Shown here in pieces: positions 1-10,572 of a stretch of 64,000 nucleotides of DNA (the stretch's first letter is position 1; each line of letters begins with the position of its first letter). The DNA comes from Fistulifera solaris. Its lineage: Eukaryota > Bacillariophyta > Bacillariophyceae > Naviculales > Stauroneidaceae. Both the position numbers and the translations under genes were made by a program. Under the pieces are notes generated by a model. It had not been told where the DNA came from and made no database searches. It saw nothing but the letters and a program-made list of their open reading frames with translations. Location: NCBI GenBank assembly GCA_030295235.1, contig AP026123.1, positions 2,604,001 through 2,668,000 on the forward strand, read 5' to 3'.

Positions 1-230
1 TATAACAGAAACCTTTCGTTGCGTCGAATAAGATAAGTGTCATCGTTCGTTTGGTCGCAAAAAAAGCGCAGCGCGGCGCCGAGCAGCGGCGAGAACATCC
101 CTCCAAAGAACAAGAGACAAGTCACAGTGCGACTTTAACCATGCTAACTATTTAGCTGTCTACATATATTCTGTAAAAGTACCAATGATCACACCACTTT
201 ATTTTGAGGTCTATGGTCTATGGGGGAACC

Positions 231-248
231 CCTAAGGACGTCCTTAGG
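231..248. repeat. 18-bp perfect palindrome
   Basis: CCTAAGGACGTCCTTAGG is its own reverse complement. It is flanked outward by GGGGAA (left) and GGAACCCC (right), so the inverted symmetry extends imperfectly beyond the core. It could be a hairpin or a dimeric protein-binding site; nothing in the surroundings decides which. Confidence 0.7.
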
Positions 249-1800
249 AACCCCATCGTGAGACGTGAGAATCAGAAGTAGCGTAGAATTTCTACGTTCT
301 TTTCGTACCGAAATTCCGGGTTATTTTTGCTTACAACGTTCAAATCACCACTTTACGCTCACAAACTATTGATAACGAAAAGGACAGATTAAAGCCATAA
401 CAAAGTCAACAAAGTAAAAAAATCCTTTACATCAGTTACCGCTTAGTTGTTTAGATCACGGTGCTAAACAGGAATTTTACTGGGAACCTTTGTGCGAGCC
501 AAGCATCAGCAAGATAACATCTACCACCGTTTCACGAGGCACATGCCCTCGTTCAGAGCAAAACTGAATTATCACTAGCGTTTGCGCACACCGACTGCTT
601 GTGCAATAACATTTTTCAAAATCTCAAAAGGTGTATGATTGTAGCATATTGTTTCTTTCTCATGGGAGTCTCTACCGTGCAATGGCGACAGAAGTGGCGA
701 TTCAGGTCTATGGGCACAGGAGGCCGTAGTTTGACGCTTCGTAGTGCATCATAAGTTTTGTAACTGCTCTTTCATCGAACTTCTGCTTCTGCGACTTGTC
801 GAGTAATAAGATTCAACTTGCACATTATGACCCCATTGCCTCGCCAATGCAAACAGAATGACTTGAGTTCTGCTGATGAAAGCAGTTAGGTCTCAACCAC
901 TTCGAAGCAGCAGTGTATTGTAAAAATGATCTTTTTCCTCTATACCGTCTATTCTTTCCAAGACAGCCTATCGTATTCAACAGCATTAACAGTTGCTCTC
1001 TTGACTGACTTGCCGAGCTTTTCATCCGGGTATCAGTATCGAGAGTTCTTTGCAAGTGAAGGCATTTGCGTAAATTTCCCAATGACGACTGCGAAAATAC
1101 GATACGCGCGTCAACACCCTCTTTGCTTGACCAGTTTATTGTAGAGGTGAATGGAGAAACAGTACATCAACAACCACGTCCTGCATATTATCGAGAACAA
1201 CGCCGTCACAGCCTCGTAAGCTGTCATGACGTCGGAGCCTTTGCGGTGCATCTACGCTAAGTGATCGACTTAATTTGTGATCGCTCGCTAAGCAAAGAGA
1301 ATATTTTCGTGGATTGCGGGCGTAATAACTGTTAACATTAGCAATGATCTTTGAATGCAACAACATGGTGAAATTGTGGTGAATTCAAATGGCAGTTTGA
1401 TTTTTGAAGCCGACGCAAGGCTTTTGTCTATTTCAAAAACGTGTTACTACACATTTCGTCATAGTTAAAGTTTTGTACCAGTGCTACGGCCGAGGCTACG
1501 GCACTTCTGATTTTTCACCATGGGGTTCCCCCATTGCCCATTGTGCACCAATGCCAATGTCGTCTTCTCTGACATGGACAATTCGTACCATTTAAGGATA
1601 ATCGACATCGAGTTAACAGCAATACGTGAAAATACTAAACTAATGCAACGCCTCGAATGTTTACGTAAAATTCACGTAGCGCTTTTACTGGTATGAACAT
1701 TTGGACAAAAATGATACTCCGGAGTAGAAATGTATGCACAGTATTTATTTTTAACTTTCAAGGCTTTAAGGGGTTACAGGTCTCATTTGAAACGCAACAA

Positions 1801-2233
1801 AATCGAAAAGCTTTCAGATCGTCGACTGGATCACTATAGGATCAATGTGTTGGTTCTAGGCGACCGCGACTGAATTCCAGTCAGGCTCCAGGCTCCAAAA
1901 GGGAGTGGCGATCAGCTATGCCACAAATGATCGTACAACGGGTATAATAATCAATGCTAAGAATTTTATGGGTGTCAAAGTAGATTACTTCTGTCATTTG
2001 AAGCGCAACATCTTGATTTACGCCTTCGAAAAGCTTCCGGATCGATGACCGTTGACCTTGCGTTGACTGCAATGGTTACTATGGGATTATTGTGTTGGTT
2101 TACTGAGACCGTGACTGCGAAGTTCACTATTCACTATAGGATCAATGTGTTGGTTTGCAGCGAGACCGTGACTGCGAAGGTCGCTATAGGATCATTGTGT
2201 TGGTTTACAGAGACCGTGACTGCGAAGAGTTTC
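1801..2233. repeat. Short repeats related to the 54.5-kb satellite
   Basis: A unit containing CACTATAGGATCAATGTG, then GTTGGTTT and a GAGACCGTGACTGCGAAG tail, occurs about four times (near 1835, 2069, 2130 and 2181), spaced about 50-60 bp in the last three. The first copy and the stretch near 2030 are preceded by a CGAAAAGCTT block. The same order (AAGCTT block, then CACTATAGGATCA) is found in the reverse complement of the 228-bp satellite at 54.5-55.9 kb, so the two are probably one family. Confidence 0.6.
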
Positions 2234-2357
2234 AGTCGCACGAACTCCTCCTATTTTGCCCCGACGAACGATCAGCAGCTATAATAATGGAAACAAATGG
2301 GTTGAAAACCATTGCATTATTATCCGTATTCGTTTTTTTGTTTTAAGTTTAAACATC

Positions 2358-2852
2358 ATGTCATCTTCGAACCCAGCAATCTACCGACGCGTGGCTTCCC
2401 ACGAAAGTTCAGATGATACGTCGTCGAGTGAACTCGCTCCCCCGCGCTCGCTATCGGACCGCTGCATGGATAAAGGAATTGCTCTTCTCTGGTTCTTTCT
2501 CGCTTTTATAACGCATCACAAATGTCATGTTTCGACAACACTCTTTTCAAAAGACTCACACGCCTTGCAAAAATTGCTGCAAGTTGTAGCTTTGTTACTC
2601 GGTGTTCAAGTCGTCTTGGCGACCTACCTTTGTGTGTATCTGCCGTATTTCAAACAACTGGATAGTTCCGCTTGGCCTGTCTACTGTCCGCGGGTCATTC
2701 CAACAGCTTCGGGATTGGGTGTTTTGATGGTAGTTTTATTGATTCGGGCCTGTTGGCCGGTATGGGGATTCTTGACGCCATTAATATTGGGCATTCAGTT
2801 CATGGGCTTATTGTTTGTAAGTCAGTTGATTCCTTGGCCGTTTGGGGGTTGA
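2358..2852 (+). CDS. TMEM128-like four-pass membrane protein
   Basis: This encodes 164 residues. I chose the ATG at 2358 because the residues after it (MSSSNPAIYRRVASHESSDD) form a polar, Ser-rich cytosolic tail, whereas the longer frame upstream has no such character. Four hydrophobic segments follow, near residues 37-53, 70-93, 110-130 and 133-157. The C-terminal block VWGFLTPLILGIQFMGLL, preceded by a RVIPTASGLG stretch, matches the conserved end of the TMEM128 family (in animals WSFFTPLLLFTQFMGV). TMEM128 is a small ER-type membrane protein whose biochemical role is not known to me. There is no plastid-type presequence. The call rests on remembered family similarity; a generic four-pass protein is the alternative. 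Confidence 0.65.
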   Translation: MSSSNPAIYRRVASHESSDDTSSSELAPPRSLSDRCMDKGIALLWFFLAFITHHKCHVSTTLFSKDSHALQKLLQVVALLLGVQVVLATYLCVYLPYFKQLDSSAWPVYCPRVIPTASGLGVLMVVLLIRACWPVWGFLTPLILGIQFMGLLFVSQLIPWPFGG

Positions 2853-3065
2853 GCCGTATCGACAGACAAGTAAATGAAGACTTTACAGATCGAGCGGTCA
2901 ACACATCACACAATATTGTAAGTTGGGGCACTGCATTCATTTGCTTACATCGTGGAAAACGAAACAAGCTTTTGAATCTATGAAAAGACAATTAATCCGT
3001 ACTACTACCTTTATGTGCAAACTATAGAAAACTCTAATTTAATTTATGATTGATGGTCTTTACTT

Positions 3066-3568
3066 TCATTCCTTCTTTTCCTCTAATGATGCTTTCGGCG
3101 GAAAAGGTTTCGGAGGGGAAGGCGGATTCTCATTGTGATGATGACTCTTCGCAGACGCTTGTTGCCACGGCCATATGGGCGCATCATTGCTGTCCAAAGA
3201 ATCTTTCGAACCCACACTGGTCGAAAGCATCGCCGACAAGTCTTTGTAGCGTCGATGTCCTTCCGATAGGGCTCGTGCTAGATCTTGATGATCGACCGAT
3301 CGAAATTCGTTTCGTACTTGCTGCAATAACTCGGGAGAAGCTTTCGGAATTAACCGCAAATATTGTCGATATAGATTCCTAACTTGCGCTTGTTGTTGAA
3401 AATCTTTGAGGGATAATAACTTTTTGGGATCATCGTCATTGTTTGTGAAAAGCGATGCCGACGCCGTTTTGTTGGGGTGGATGAGGTAGTCGAGAGCGCG
3501 CGGCTACTATAAAGTACGCTATGCCAAGAATGAAGCGGTCTGTGGATTGTTGTAAACATGTAGTTCAT
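3066..3568 (-). CDS. LYR-motif protein, LYRM2-like, mitochondrial (one frameshift)
   Basis: Two frames join into a 167-residue protein if one C is restored in the C4 run (GGGG at 3474-3477 on the plus strand). The N-terminus, from ATG 3568 (or 3559), is Arg/Ser/His-rich without acidic residues and contains SSRALSTTSSTP, which fits a mitochondrial presequence. The body contains LSLKDFQQQAQVRNLYRQYL followed by RLIPKASPELL, the Complex1_LYR fold with the L-Y-R tripeptide. The LSLKDF...LYR spacing and the later ARALSEGHRRYKDL segment resemble LYRM2 more than other LYR proteins. LYR proteins bind the mitochondrial acyl carrier protein and assist assembly of respiratory complexes or Fe-S proteins; LYRM2 has been linked to complex I. 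The last 40 residues are low-complexity and Pro/Lys-rich. An alternative is a short intron instead of the frameshift, with an acceptor near 3504. Confidence 0.65.
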
Positions 3569-3896
3569 TCTATTTAATAATTGATTGTTTTGTGGCTTTG
3601 CAATAGTGGTTACGGAGTATTTTTGACAAGAGCAACGATACTTTCTTTGCCTCATCGTCGTCAGCATTCAGCATTTTCCTCACAAAACTTTCACAATGCG
3701 TTGGTCGACGGTCGTCACACAGACAAACTATCATTGCTAAGGTTGCTGAGGCGCCACAACGCTAAATTGTCGTAATTTCCAACTAACAAGCAACAAACAT
3801 TAACAGTGTGTATAAGTTAAAGCTAAATTAAACGTGCATTAAAAACAATGTCAGTGCTAGCAGAGGGCCTACGGTATGTTTCCCACCATCTATCTA
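3569..3896. other. Intergenic, no gene seen
   Basis: This is an AT-rich spacer between the LYRM2-like gene, which starts at its right-hand end (3568), and the 3' end of the SAP-PPR gene. I see only short frames and no repeat. The promoter of the LYRM2-like gene should lie here. Confidence 0.5.
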
Positions 3897-6076
3897 TTAT
3901 ACTTCCGCCACACGATGTGCCGCCGAAGTTGCTGCGAATTCCAAGTCTACTTCCAGATCCACTGCTTGACGCTCTTCTTGTGAAATTGCTGCTTTTCGAG
4001 CTGCCACAGTCGCTTCGTCGACTTCAAATTCGGATAATTGCAACAAACTCGATAACGACTCGACCAGTTCCGGTGCTACGGCCGTTTGGTACAATTGCTT
4101 GGCCAAAAATCGTGTCGTCGCGTCGGGTAACACCTGTGTATACTCATCGACAACACCATCCGTTGCCAATTGTGCTTTCGCGTCCACTAGCATTTGTTTC
4201 GCCATTTCATTGGCCAGGAGCAAGTGCTCCGAAGTGCCATCTTGGCATGTCGACAGCGCGGTATTATACGTCAAGACATTGGGATTTACGCGCCGAGAAC
4301 GCATACGAGAAAGCCATTCAAGAGCCAATGCGGGTTGACGGTGTTCTCGATAAGCGCAGGCTGCTACCGCCGTCGTGTACGACACCACCGATGGCTCAAT
4401 GCCCTCTTGCAACATACCCACAATGATACCCTCACAAGCTTGATGATTGCCCAGTTTCGCCAACCGCTTCAACGCAATGTTGAATGTGATGAGGTTACCT
4501 TCCGTATTGTGTGTGTTCTTCATGGCATCCAGTACCGTCAATGTCAATTCTTCTTCGCCACAAATTTCGCAGGCATTCATGCACGTATTGAAAACGGTCA
4601 ACGGTGGCTTATCGGCCTTGCCATTTTGATACAACTGCACCCAATCCAGTAATAACGCCGTCGCACGCTTCGATTTGCGTGCCTTGGCGCAGCACGTGAC
4701 CACGGTCCGCCAGGTCACGACATTGGGACGCAATTCCCGTTGCAACTGCAAAGTCAACAATTTGACCGCCAGTTTCCATTGTCCTTCTTCTTGCACGGCA
4801 CGTGAAATGGCGCGTTGATGCAATCGCGTCGCCGCGCGACGGACATGTTGATGACTCGTCGCGACCGCGACATCTCCACCCGGCGTGGTGGCCGCGGCCG
4901 TCAACAACCGCAGACCCAACGCCACATTGTCCATCTGATCGGCCGCAACAATGGCATTGCCCAATAAATTGATTCCGTCTTCGTTCAGTGAAGACAGTTG
5001 TTCTAAATCGTATCCTGCGGCTTTGGCGTATCCCAACAAGGTGGGCATGTGTGAGGCGGCGCCTTCCACTTTTTGTTGTACCATGGCGTAGGCCGTATTG
5101 GCAAAACACTTGAGTGACGGTGGTGTTTCCGTCCGTTCCGTAATCATGTATTTCATTTGAGCCATGGCTTCTTCCACGGCACCTTCTTTAGCAAGAGCGA
5201 CGGTTATTTTCTCCAGCGTCTCCAATTGCAAGGGTACTTGCATAATTTCGAATGCCGCTTGCATACCCAACGCTGTATCGATACCACCGAATCCTTGATG
5301 CGTCGTCGAATTGGCGTCATCATTGCCAATCGCGTTGACAATACAGTAGTTGGCGGCTGTTTCACTGACTTTGAGACCCCGTTCGGCCATTTCATCCAAT
5401 ATCTTACGAACCGGTTCCGCCGCCCGCGCTCCTTGCAATCGATTGGCCATACAGGCCGCCAGTGTCGCCTCAAAGACAGCCGGAGGCAAATCGTGCGTCG
5501 CATCAAATCGCCGAACGAGTGTTTTCAATTTGCGCGTCGCCGCTTTCCAATGATACTGTTCGGCTTTGAGTAGAATATCTTTGACGAGTTCTTTGTATTC
5601 GTATTCTGGGTCAGCAATGTCGATAAATTCGACAAAACCCTGCAGTTCGTCCGTGACGGTGGGCTATATATCGAAACGAACAGGATTGTGAGAATAATGA
5701 ACGTGTGCCACAACGGAATAGCAACAAATCAATCGTTCTCCGTACCTGACAATTCTCATCCAATTCTCCCGTTTCGGTCAAATTACATTCGACGATTGCG
5801 GCCTTTCGCAATCGATCTCTCAATTGCGTGGTCGTTCCCTCGTGAGGAAGTTGTCGTTGTGACAATTCTTCCCGCAATTCTCGATAACGCAATTTGGAGA
5901 CCAAATCCAGCGTCAGTGACGATGTCGCTGTCGTTGACGAGGATGACGAACTTGAAACTGCGGATTCCGAAAGGAGATGACTTGTAGTCTCGAAAGAAGA
6001 ACGGACTATAGAAGTCGCAATCCAAGCAGAAGTTGGTTGGAGAAGAAAAAGAAAAGAGAGAAAAGTGGAATTTCAT
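3897..6076 (-). CDS. SAP-domain pentatricopeptide (PPR) protein, probably plastid-targeted
   Basis: Two exons are joined by an 82-nt phase-0 intron (5664-5745; donor GTACGG, acceptor TATATAG). Exon 1 carries a SAP motif (residues ~55-90, KLRYRELREELSQRQLPHEG), the helix-extension-helix DNA-binding fold. Exon 2 holds about 590 residues of helical repeats with typical PPR text, such as NVVTWRTVVTCCAKARK and PSVVSYTTAVAACA, plus NPNVLTYNTALSTC. PPR repeats bind single-stranded RNA by a base-per-repeat code. From ATG 6076 the frame reaches the SAP part only if one T is removed from a T5 run (6046-6050). Exon 1 then is exactly 330 nt and keeps phase 0, and the N-terminus becomes a signal peptide ending PTSA-W, a plastid cleavage context. 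The corrected length is about 698 residues. A role in organelle RNA processing or transcription, as for plant SAP- and PPR-containing nucleoid proteins, is inference. Confidence 0.78.
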
Positions 6077-6796
6077 GGTTTCGAGATTGATGTGTGTGGC
6101 TTGTGAGCTTAAGTAGGCTTGTGGCTAAAAGATCCTTCAAAGTAGAGAGCAGGCTGAATCCCTGGGATGGCTCCTTCTTTTGTTTCACAGAATCGAAAGA
6201 ATGCAAAAAGGTAATGAACGCCGAGTGAATTGACGTATACCGAAAAATAATCTGAAGATACGCAACAAAAGAGATCTGCAAATCTTTGTGAGCTGAGTGA
6301 AAGTAACTAGAGTCGTCTACGAGAGAACAAAGTCAGCAAACAAGATTGGCTTGATATTTACACGATGAGTCTATTGCAAATCCAAGGATGAGCTGGCCTC
6401 GAATGAGAATACTCGAAAAAGGTGTCGATCGGCGAAATGCCGCGAGGAGAGTGATACGCATTGCGATGTGACGTGTACTCGGAGGAGTCATTCGTCCGTT
6501 TCTGACGTGAGACGTGCGAAGCCCGGATTTTCTTGTCTCGTTCCCAGATTTTCTGGACAAGTGAAAATACTACGTACCAGTACCACTCACACAGATTTTC
6601 CGCAAAGCAACACAGTGATCTATAGTAAAAAAAGAAAGACAGACGACCGCTGGACGGCTATGAAACTGTGACGTGTTTTTTTGCGTTTTGATGTTGCCGA
6701 TCCACTCGCTGCAACTTCTTGTTTTATTTGCTTTGACATTCATAAAGTTGAGTTGTTTCATTCCAAGTGTTCACCGCCATAGCTAGATTAAGACGT
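6077..6796. promoter_or_regulatory. Divergent intergenic region between two plastid-protein genes
   Basis: About 720 bp separate the divergently read SAP-PPR gene and the small plastid membrane protein, so both promoters should lie here. I see no obvious shared box. One isolated copy of the CAGATTTTCTGGACAAGTGA element, otherwise found in the 8.3-8.7 kb minisatellite, lies at about 6544-6566. Confidence 0.35.
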
Positions 6797-7387
6797 ATGA
6801 ATAGATCGACCGCAGGAAGAATGATGAGAAATAACCCCAAATCCCTGACACATTTTATCTGCTTCATGCTGTTGTTCGTTTCGACGCACTGTTTTGCCCC
6901 CCGACAGTCGATGATACACAGAACGCGGCAACCTATACATCAGCAACGGATGACGACTGCTCTTGCGGCGACCGACTTGGATGTCATTGGACTCGTCGCC
7001 GGACAAGAGAATTACGGACTCGCCATTGTGTGTCTCGGTGAAGCACTGTGGAGTTTTGCACAAGCACCCAGTCTTTCACATGCCAAAGTCTTAGTACCAG
7101 CCGTGGTCGCCACAGGACTTTTAGTTGGTGCTAGTGGCCCCATGATTACTTCAGGAGATGCCTCTACGGTGGCGACCGGGCTGTGGTTGGCGACGGGTGT
7201 CTCGGTCGGCTTGGGTGTCAGTTATGTGGTGCGTTTGTTGGCGCCCTTTTCTCCCAGTCCCAAAGAAATCGCCGCACTGGGATTACTCGTGGCGGTCGCT
7301 GGGTTCTTTTCATTTTCTCAAAATCTCGTCGTCGATGGATTTGTGACGTTGCCGTCGCTTCCGACTTTTTCGTTACCCAGTTTCTAA
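6797..7387 (+). CDS. Small plastid-targeted membrane protein, function unknown
   Basis: The ATG at 6797 gives 196 residues. The first ~35 residues are basic and then hydrophobic (LTHFICFMLLFVSTHC) and are followed at once by FAPRQS. This is a near-perfect diatom plastid presequence: a signal peptide with cleavage before F in an ASAFAP-like motif, then a Arg/Gln/Thr-rich transit segment. The mature part has about three hydrophobic segments (YGLAIVCLGEALWSFA; LVPAVVATGLLVGASG; GLWLATGVSVGLGVSYVVRL) and a fourth, IAALGLLVAVAGFFSF, near the C-terminus. It is rich in Gly and Ala and ends with a short Pro/Ser/Phe tail. I do not recognise the family. A thylakoid or envelope membrane location is inferred from the presequence and hydrophobicity only. 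Confidence 0.72.
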   Translation: MNRSTAGRMMRNNPKSLTHFICFMLLFVSTHCFAPRQSMIHRTRQPIHQQRMTTALAATDLDVIGLVAGQENYGLAIVCLGEALWSFAQAPSLSHAKVLVPAVVATGLLVGASGPMITSGDASTVATGLWLATGVSVGLGVSYVVRLLAPFSPSPKEIAALGLLVAVAGFFSFSQNLVVDGFVTLPSLPTFSLPSF

Positions 7388-7558
7388 AGATGAAAAACCG
7401 TGACGAGGGTATACAAAGCTCGATTCTCAACAAGTAACAAACAATTGCTAGATACTTTAACGTTATACAATTCACACCACGGTTCTTACACTGCTACGAA
7501 TAAACGATGTCCTCCCCTTTCTTCATCGTCACCCCCAACATTACCCCCAAACAACAGA

Positions 7559-8107
7559 TCATTCTGTACTGTCCGTTTCCGCCGTGATTTCATCATCACA
7601 GTCTTCTTCCGGAAATCCTTTCGAGCATGGTATATCCCACGCACACAAATACTCCGTCCATGTGGAACCACACGACGCCATAGCCGACGCTCGGGCGGCA
7701 AGTTGTTCCAATTCTTGCACTCGTTTTTGCAAAGACACTGTCTTGCGCGTCAATTTGCTCAAATCTTTTCGTGCTGCATCTCTTTCCCCACGTACTCGTT
7801 GTAATGTTTGTATAGTACTTTCGTGTTCGTGTTGCAGCTCCTCGTATTGTTGCTGTTGTTGTTGCAAGGCATTCTCCAATTGATCTATTTTCCCGCGTCC
7901 ATAATACGAAAATGCTTCTATTTTTTCTCTAGTTTGTAAATATTGTCGTTGTAAATCATCCAAAAGAGCGTGGGAGACTAAATCCACAGCCTGGCTTGTG
8001 CTGGGGACGGCGGCAGCTGTTGTGGTTGTGTTGAGTTTCGTATTGGGTGTAACCACTCTCTGGATACTGGCTTGTCGACACGCTTGAGTACGTGCTTCGC
8101 TCTGCAT
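7559..8107 (-). CDS. Coiled-coil protein of unknown function
   Basis: This encodes 182 residues from ATG 8107. After a Thr/Ala-rich N-terminus (to ~residue 40), residues ~45-145 are highly charged and heptad-like (ALLDDLQRQYLQTREKIEAF, then LENALQQQQQQYEELQHEHE and LSKLTRKTVSLQKRVQELEQ), predicting a long coiled coil with a short poly-Gln tract. The C-terminal 30 residues are Cys/Trp-containing and then acidic (FPEEDCDDEITAETDSTE). There is no signal peptide. It lies tail to tail with the plastid membrane gene, 171 bp apart. I do not recognise the family; a cytoskeletal or centriolar adaptor would be a guess. Confidence 0.6.
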   Translation of the reverse strand: MQSEARTQACRQASIQRVVTPNTKLNTTTTAAAVPSTSQAVDLVSHALLDDLQRQYLQTREKIEAFSYYGRGKIDQLENALQQQQQQYEELQHEHESTIQTLQRVRGERDAARKDLSKLTRKTVSLQKRVQELEQLAARASAMASCGSTWTEYLCAWDIPCSKGFPEEDCDDEITAETDSTE

Positions 8108-8324
8108 TTCCTATTCGCTTTCTATCGTTAATAAACTAGTTCAGTCAAACAAAAGGAATAAGAAAGAATGGAAGGAAGAGGAATGAATAGTGGTCCAAAA
8201 GATTTACCGTGTTGTTTACTACTAGTACAAAACGCAAAAGAGGTGCACAATCCGCTTGCGCGCGAGCGAGCTCGTCCGCTCTCCCATTTTTGTCGACGGC
8301 GCACGCAAAGGAAAAAGCACACAC

Positions 8325-8722
8325 GCCCACATTTTCTGGAGACGTGAAAAACACATTTCCACATTTTCTGGAGACGTAAAAAAGCACACCCGCCTACGTT
8401 TTCTGGAGACGTTAAAAAAGCACATTCCCACATTTTCTGAAGACGTGAAAAAGCACACACGCCCACATTTTCTGGACAAGTGAAAAGCACATTCCCACAT
8501 TTTCTGGAGACGTAAAAAGTACACCCGCCTACGTTTTCTGGAAACGTTAAAAAGCACATTCCCACATTTTCTGGAGACGTGAAAAAGCACATAGTCACAC
8601 CCGTTTACACACACGCCCACGTTTTCTGGACAAGTAAAAGGAGCACCCGCCCGCATTTTCTACACACCTGAAAAAACTCTTTCCCACATTTTCTTGGAGA
8701 CGTGAAAAAGCACTTTCCCACG
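8325..8722. repeat. Minisatellite, about 12 units of 32-36 bp
   Basis: Units follow the consensus CACATTTTCTGGAGACGTGA, then an A-run, then GCACAY and a CGCCCA/TTCCCA joint. Units alternate between 'ACACGCCCA/CCGCCTA' and 'CATTCCCA' joints, suggesting expansion as dimers. Unit lengths are not multiples of three. Several antisense frames stay open through it by chance and are not genes. The TTTTCTGGAGACGT core recurs singly at 6.54 kb and 40.39 kb. Confidence 0.85.
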
Positions 8723-8950
8723 TTGCTAAATCATCAACGGACAAGATGTAGTGCTTTTTTACACAATAGATGTACCGGATGAAGTACGATTTTTCTGAAT
8801 GAACCCTCAACCCTCAACTTTCCCGAGAATTCATTCCACTCCCGAGTCATACAGATTTTTTTTCGTTTTCTTGCTGTTGCTATTCCTACATTCACCAAAA
8901 GTCAATAAGCAATGCGCAATGTGATAGTGAAAGTCAAAGTTTACTGAAAG

Positions 8951-9235
8951 ACAGCATCGAGTGTTGACTTTTGCGTATTAACAGCAGTGCGCAAGACAAA
9001 GCTAACGGTCGATGCAAACACACAACAGTTTTGTGGACGATCGTTTTCGCATTGATTGTTGCGAGCGGATTCAGGATTCTGGGAAGCATTCACTTATTCT
9101 TTCTCTAAAGACGAGCCGTAAAATACTTTGTTAAAGCTCGCACAACGATACCTCGGTTGCGCACATTTTGAGCCAATGCCAGCAGCTACTGAATTATTCT
9201 AAATCCGAACGCAATCATAGCAAGAGCTAGAGAGA
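8951..9235 (+). pseudogene. 5' relic of a GT32 glycosyltransferase gene
   Basis: This stretch aligns by eye with the start of the second GT32 gene (from ~12500). Shared pieces include CATCGAGTGTTGACTT, then GCGCAAGACAA, CGATGCAA and TTGTTGCGAGCGGATTCAGG (followed by ATTCT), and later ACGAGCCGTA and CGCAATCATAGCAA-type text. The relic lacks the ATG (TTG in its place) and has a stop soon after the membrane anchor. The similarity fades by ~9235, so only the leader and anchor region survive. It shows that the GT32 array once had at least four members and that copy 2, not copies 1 or 3, is its closest relative. Confidence 0.8.
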
Positions 9236-9487
9236 CTAGAGTTACTTCATATTTCACATTACTTTTCTGCGCTCTAAGATGTATTGTTCATAGAAATGCT
9301 ACAATGTGTCAGTTAATCTTGTTTCGTGTTTCTTGTTTGTGTCTTGTAGTCTATCTAGAAGCTTGTATCTGGTAGTTCAATGTTCGATTTTCGAGATCGA
9401 GAATCGAGAATCGAGGTTCGACATCTTGTACAAGTACTTGTAAAGTTTATGATTATGCGAACTACGGAGTACAACTACCCCAAACCT

Positions 9488-9530
9488 GGTACATGGGTAC
9501 ATGGGACATGGGACATGGGACATGGGTGAA
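9488..9530 (+). repeat. 7-bp microsatellite (ACATGGG)n
   Basis: There are about five consecutive, slightly imperfect copies of ACATGGG, the first two with a TACATGGG variant. Confidence 0.85.
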
Positions 9531-9749
9531 AGAGAGGAATAGGAACATAGGAACTGGAAACTGGATACTGGCTGGCGGCTGGCTGCAGGCTAGTCCTAGT
9601 CTAACTAATAGCTACAGGCTAAAGCGAGAGGCGATACTCTTCTGTGCTTCTGAAAATGACTCCTTCAACCAGACAAAAGACGGAGTATAAATTATAAATA
9701 TTTATTTAGCTATTGAAAAATAGTCTATCGAAGTCCCCACGGAACACTT

Positions 9750-10150
9750 GAAAGTCGGAATTCGGAATGCATCATGCATCATTGCTAGGTCTAGATTATG
9801 AATTATCAATTATAAATCCTTAAGATTGTTATGATTTATGATTTATGACTTTAGAATTTAGAATATAGTTCGACAAATATCGATATTTCGATTTTTACGA
9901 ATATCAATATCGTATTATACGATATAATAACCGATATTATTATCGGCGACCGTCTGTCATCGCCCGCAAATTACAGACATTTTAGCGTAAAATGCCACAA
10001 ATCCGTCTGTCAGGCGTACGAACATCGATAAATATCGATATTGGGAAAAATGGCTCTGATATAATACGTTATTATAACGTGAATATCGGTATTCGTTATT
10101 TGTTATTTTAGAGCGTGTCGAACTATAATTTAGAATAATCAACAATCAAT
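9750..10150. repeat. AT-rich tract of nested ATCGAT palindromes
   Basis: The segment is made of overlapping near-palindromes such as AAATATCGATATTT, CGTATTATACGATATAAT and CGATATTATTATCGG. Two CGTCTGTCA/CCGTCTGTCA copies lie about 60 bp apart. It may be a worn mobile-element end or replication-slippage product; no coding capacity is visible. Confidence 0.5.
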
Positions 10151-10572
10151 AATCGTCGATCGTCGCTCGTCCCCAGAACTTGCCCCAGAAGGCCCAGAAG
10201 ACAGAAGACAGAATGCCAAAACGGCGTTATGAGGCGAAAGGCGTTTTCTTCAACATCAATATCAGATTCAGAGTTCAGAGCTCTCAGAAAGTAGTCACCT
10301 ACAATTTAAAAGATACGGAGTACTCTTACCCTCTAAAAACTAAAAACTCTTGCGCACAGAGAAGGCAATTGGCAAATTGGCGTCTAATGTTTAAGTTCAT
10401 AATCTGCCGCACCTTTTGTTCATAATCGACCAACAAAACAATCCTATATTTTTTGCAAGGCATCGTCACGCAAGAAAGAAGGTCAGTTGCCTAACAAGCG
10501 CTGTGCATTTCAAAAGACTCGTTTCTAACACTTTTAATTCTGCTTGGATTTCTAGATCAATCAAAAACTAAC

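Larger units (their letters stand above)
1..2357. other. Intergenic / no supported gene
   Basis: I see no convincing gene here. The open frames are all under 90 codons, overlap on both strands, and show no recognisable domain or signal peptide. The stretch contains an 18-bp perfect palindrome (231-248) and a cluster of short repeats at 1.80-2.23 kb, both listed separately. It may contain the upstream region of the TMEM128-like gene that starts at 2358. Confidence 0.5.
9236..10572. other. Simple-sequence and AT-rich spacer
   Basis: I see no gene here. From about 9340 the sequence is cryptically simple: slipped runs of TCGAGAATCGAG type, a 7-bp microsatellite at 9488-9530, CTGG-rich runs, and then (9750-10150) an AT-rich tract built of ATCGATATT and TTATGATTT variants. 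The 3' end, to 10572, should include the promoter of GT32 copy 1. Confidence 0.5.

Noticed and set aside
8325-8722. CRISPR-like array
   Set aside because: There are no unique spacers between repeats, units are contiguous, there are no cas genes and the surrounding DNA is eukaryotic nuclear.
8128-8810. Antisense frames of 144-156 codons over the 33-bp minisatellite
   Set aside because: Unit length is not a multiple of three and the frames are shifted copies of the same repeat; there is no start context or non-repeat domain.
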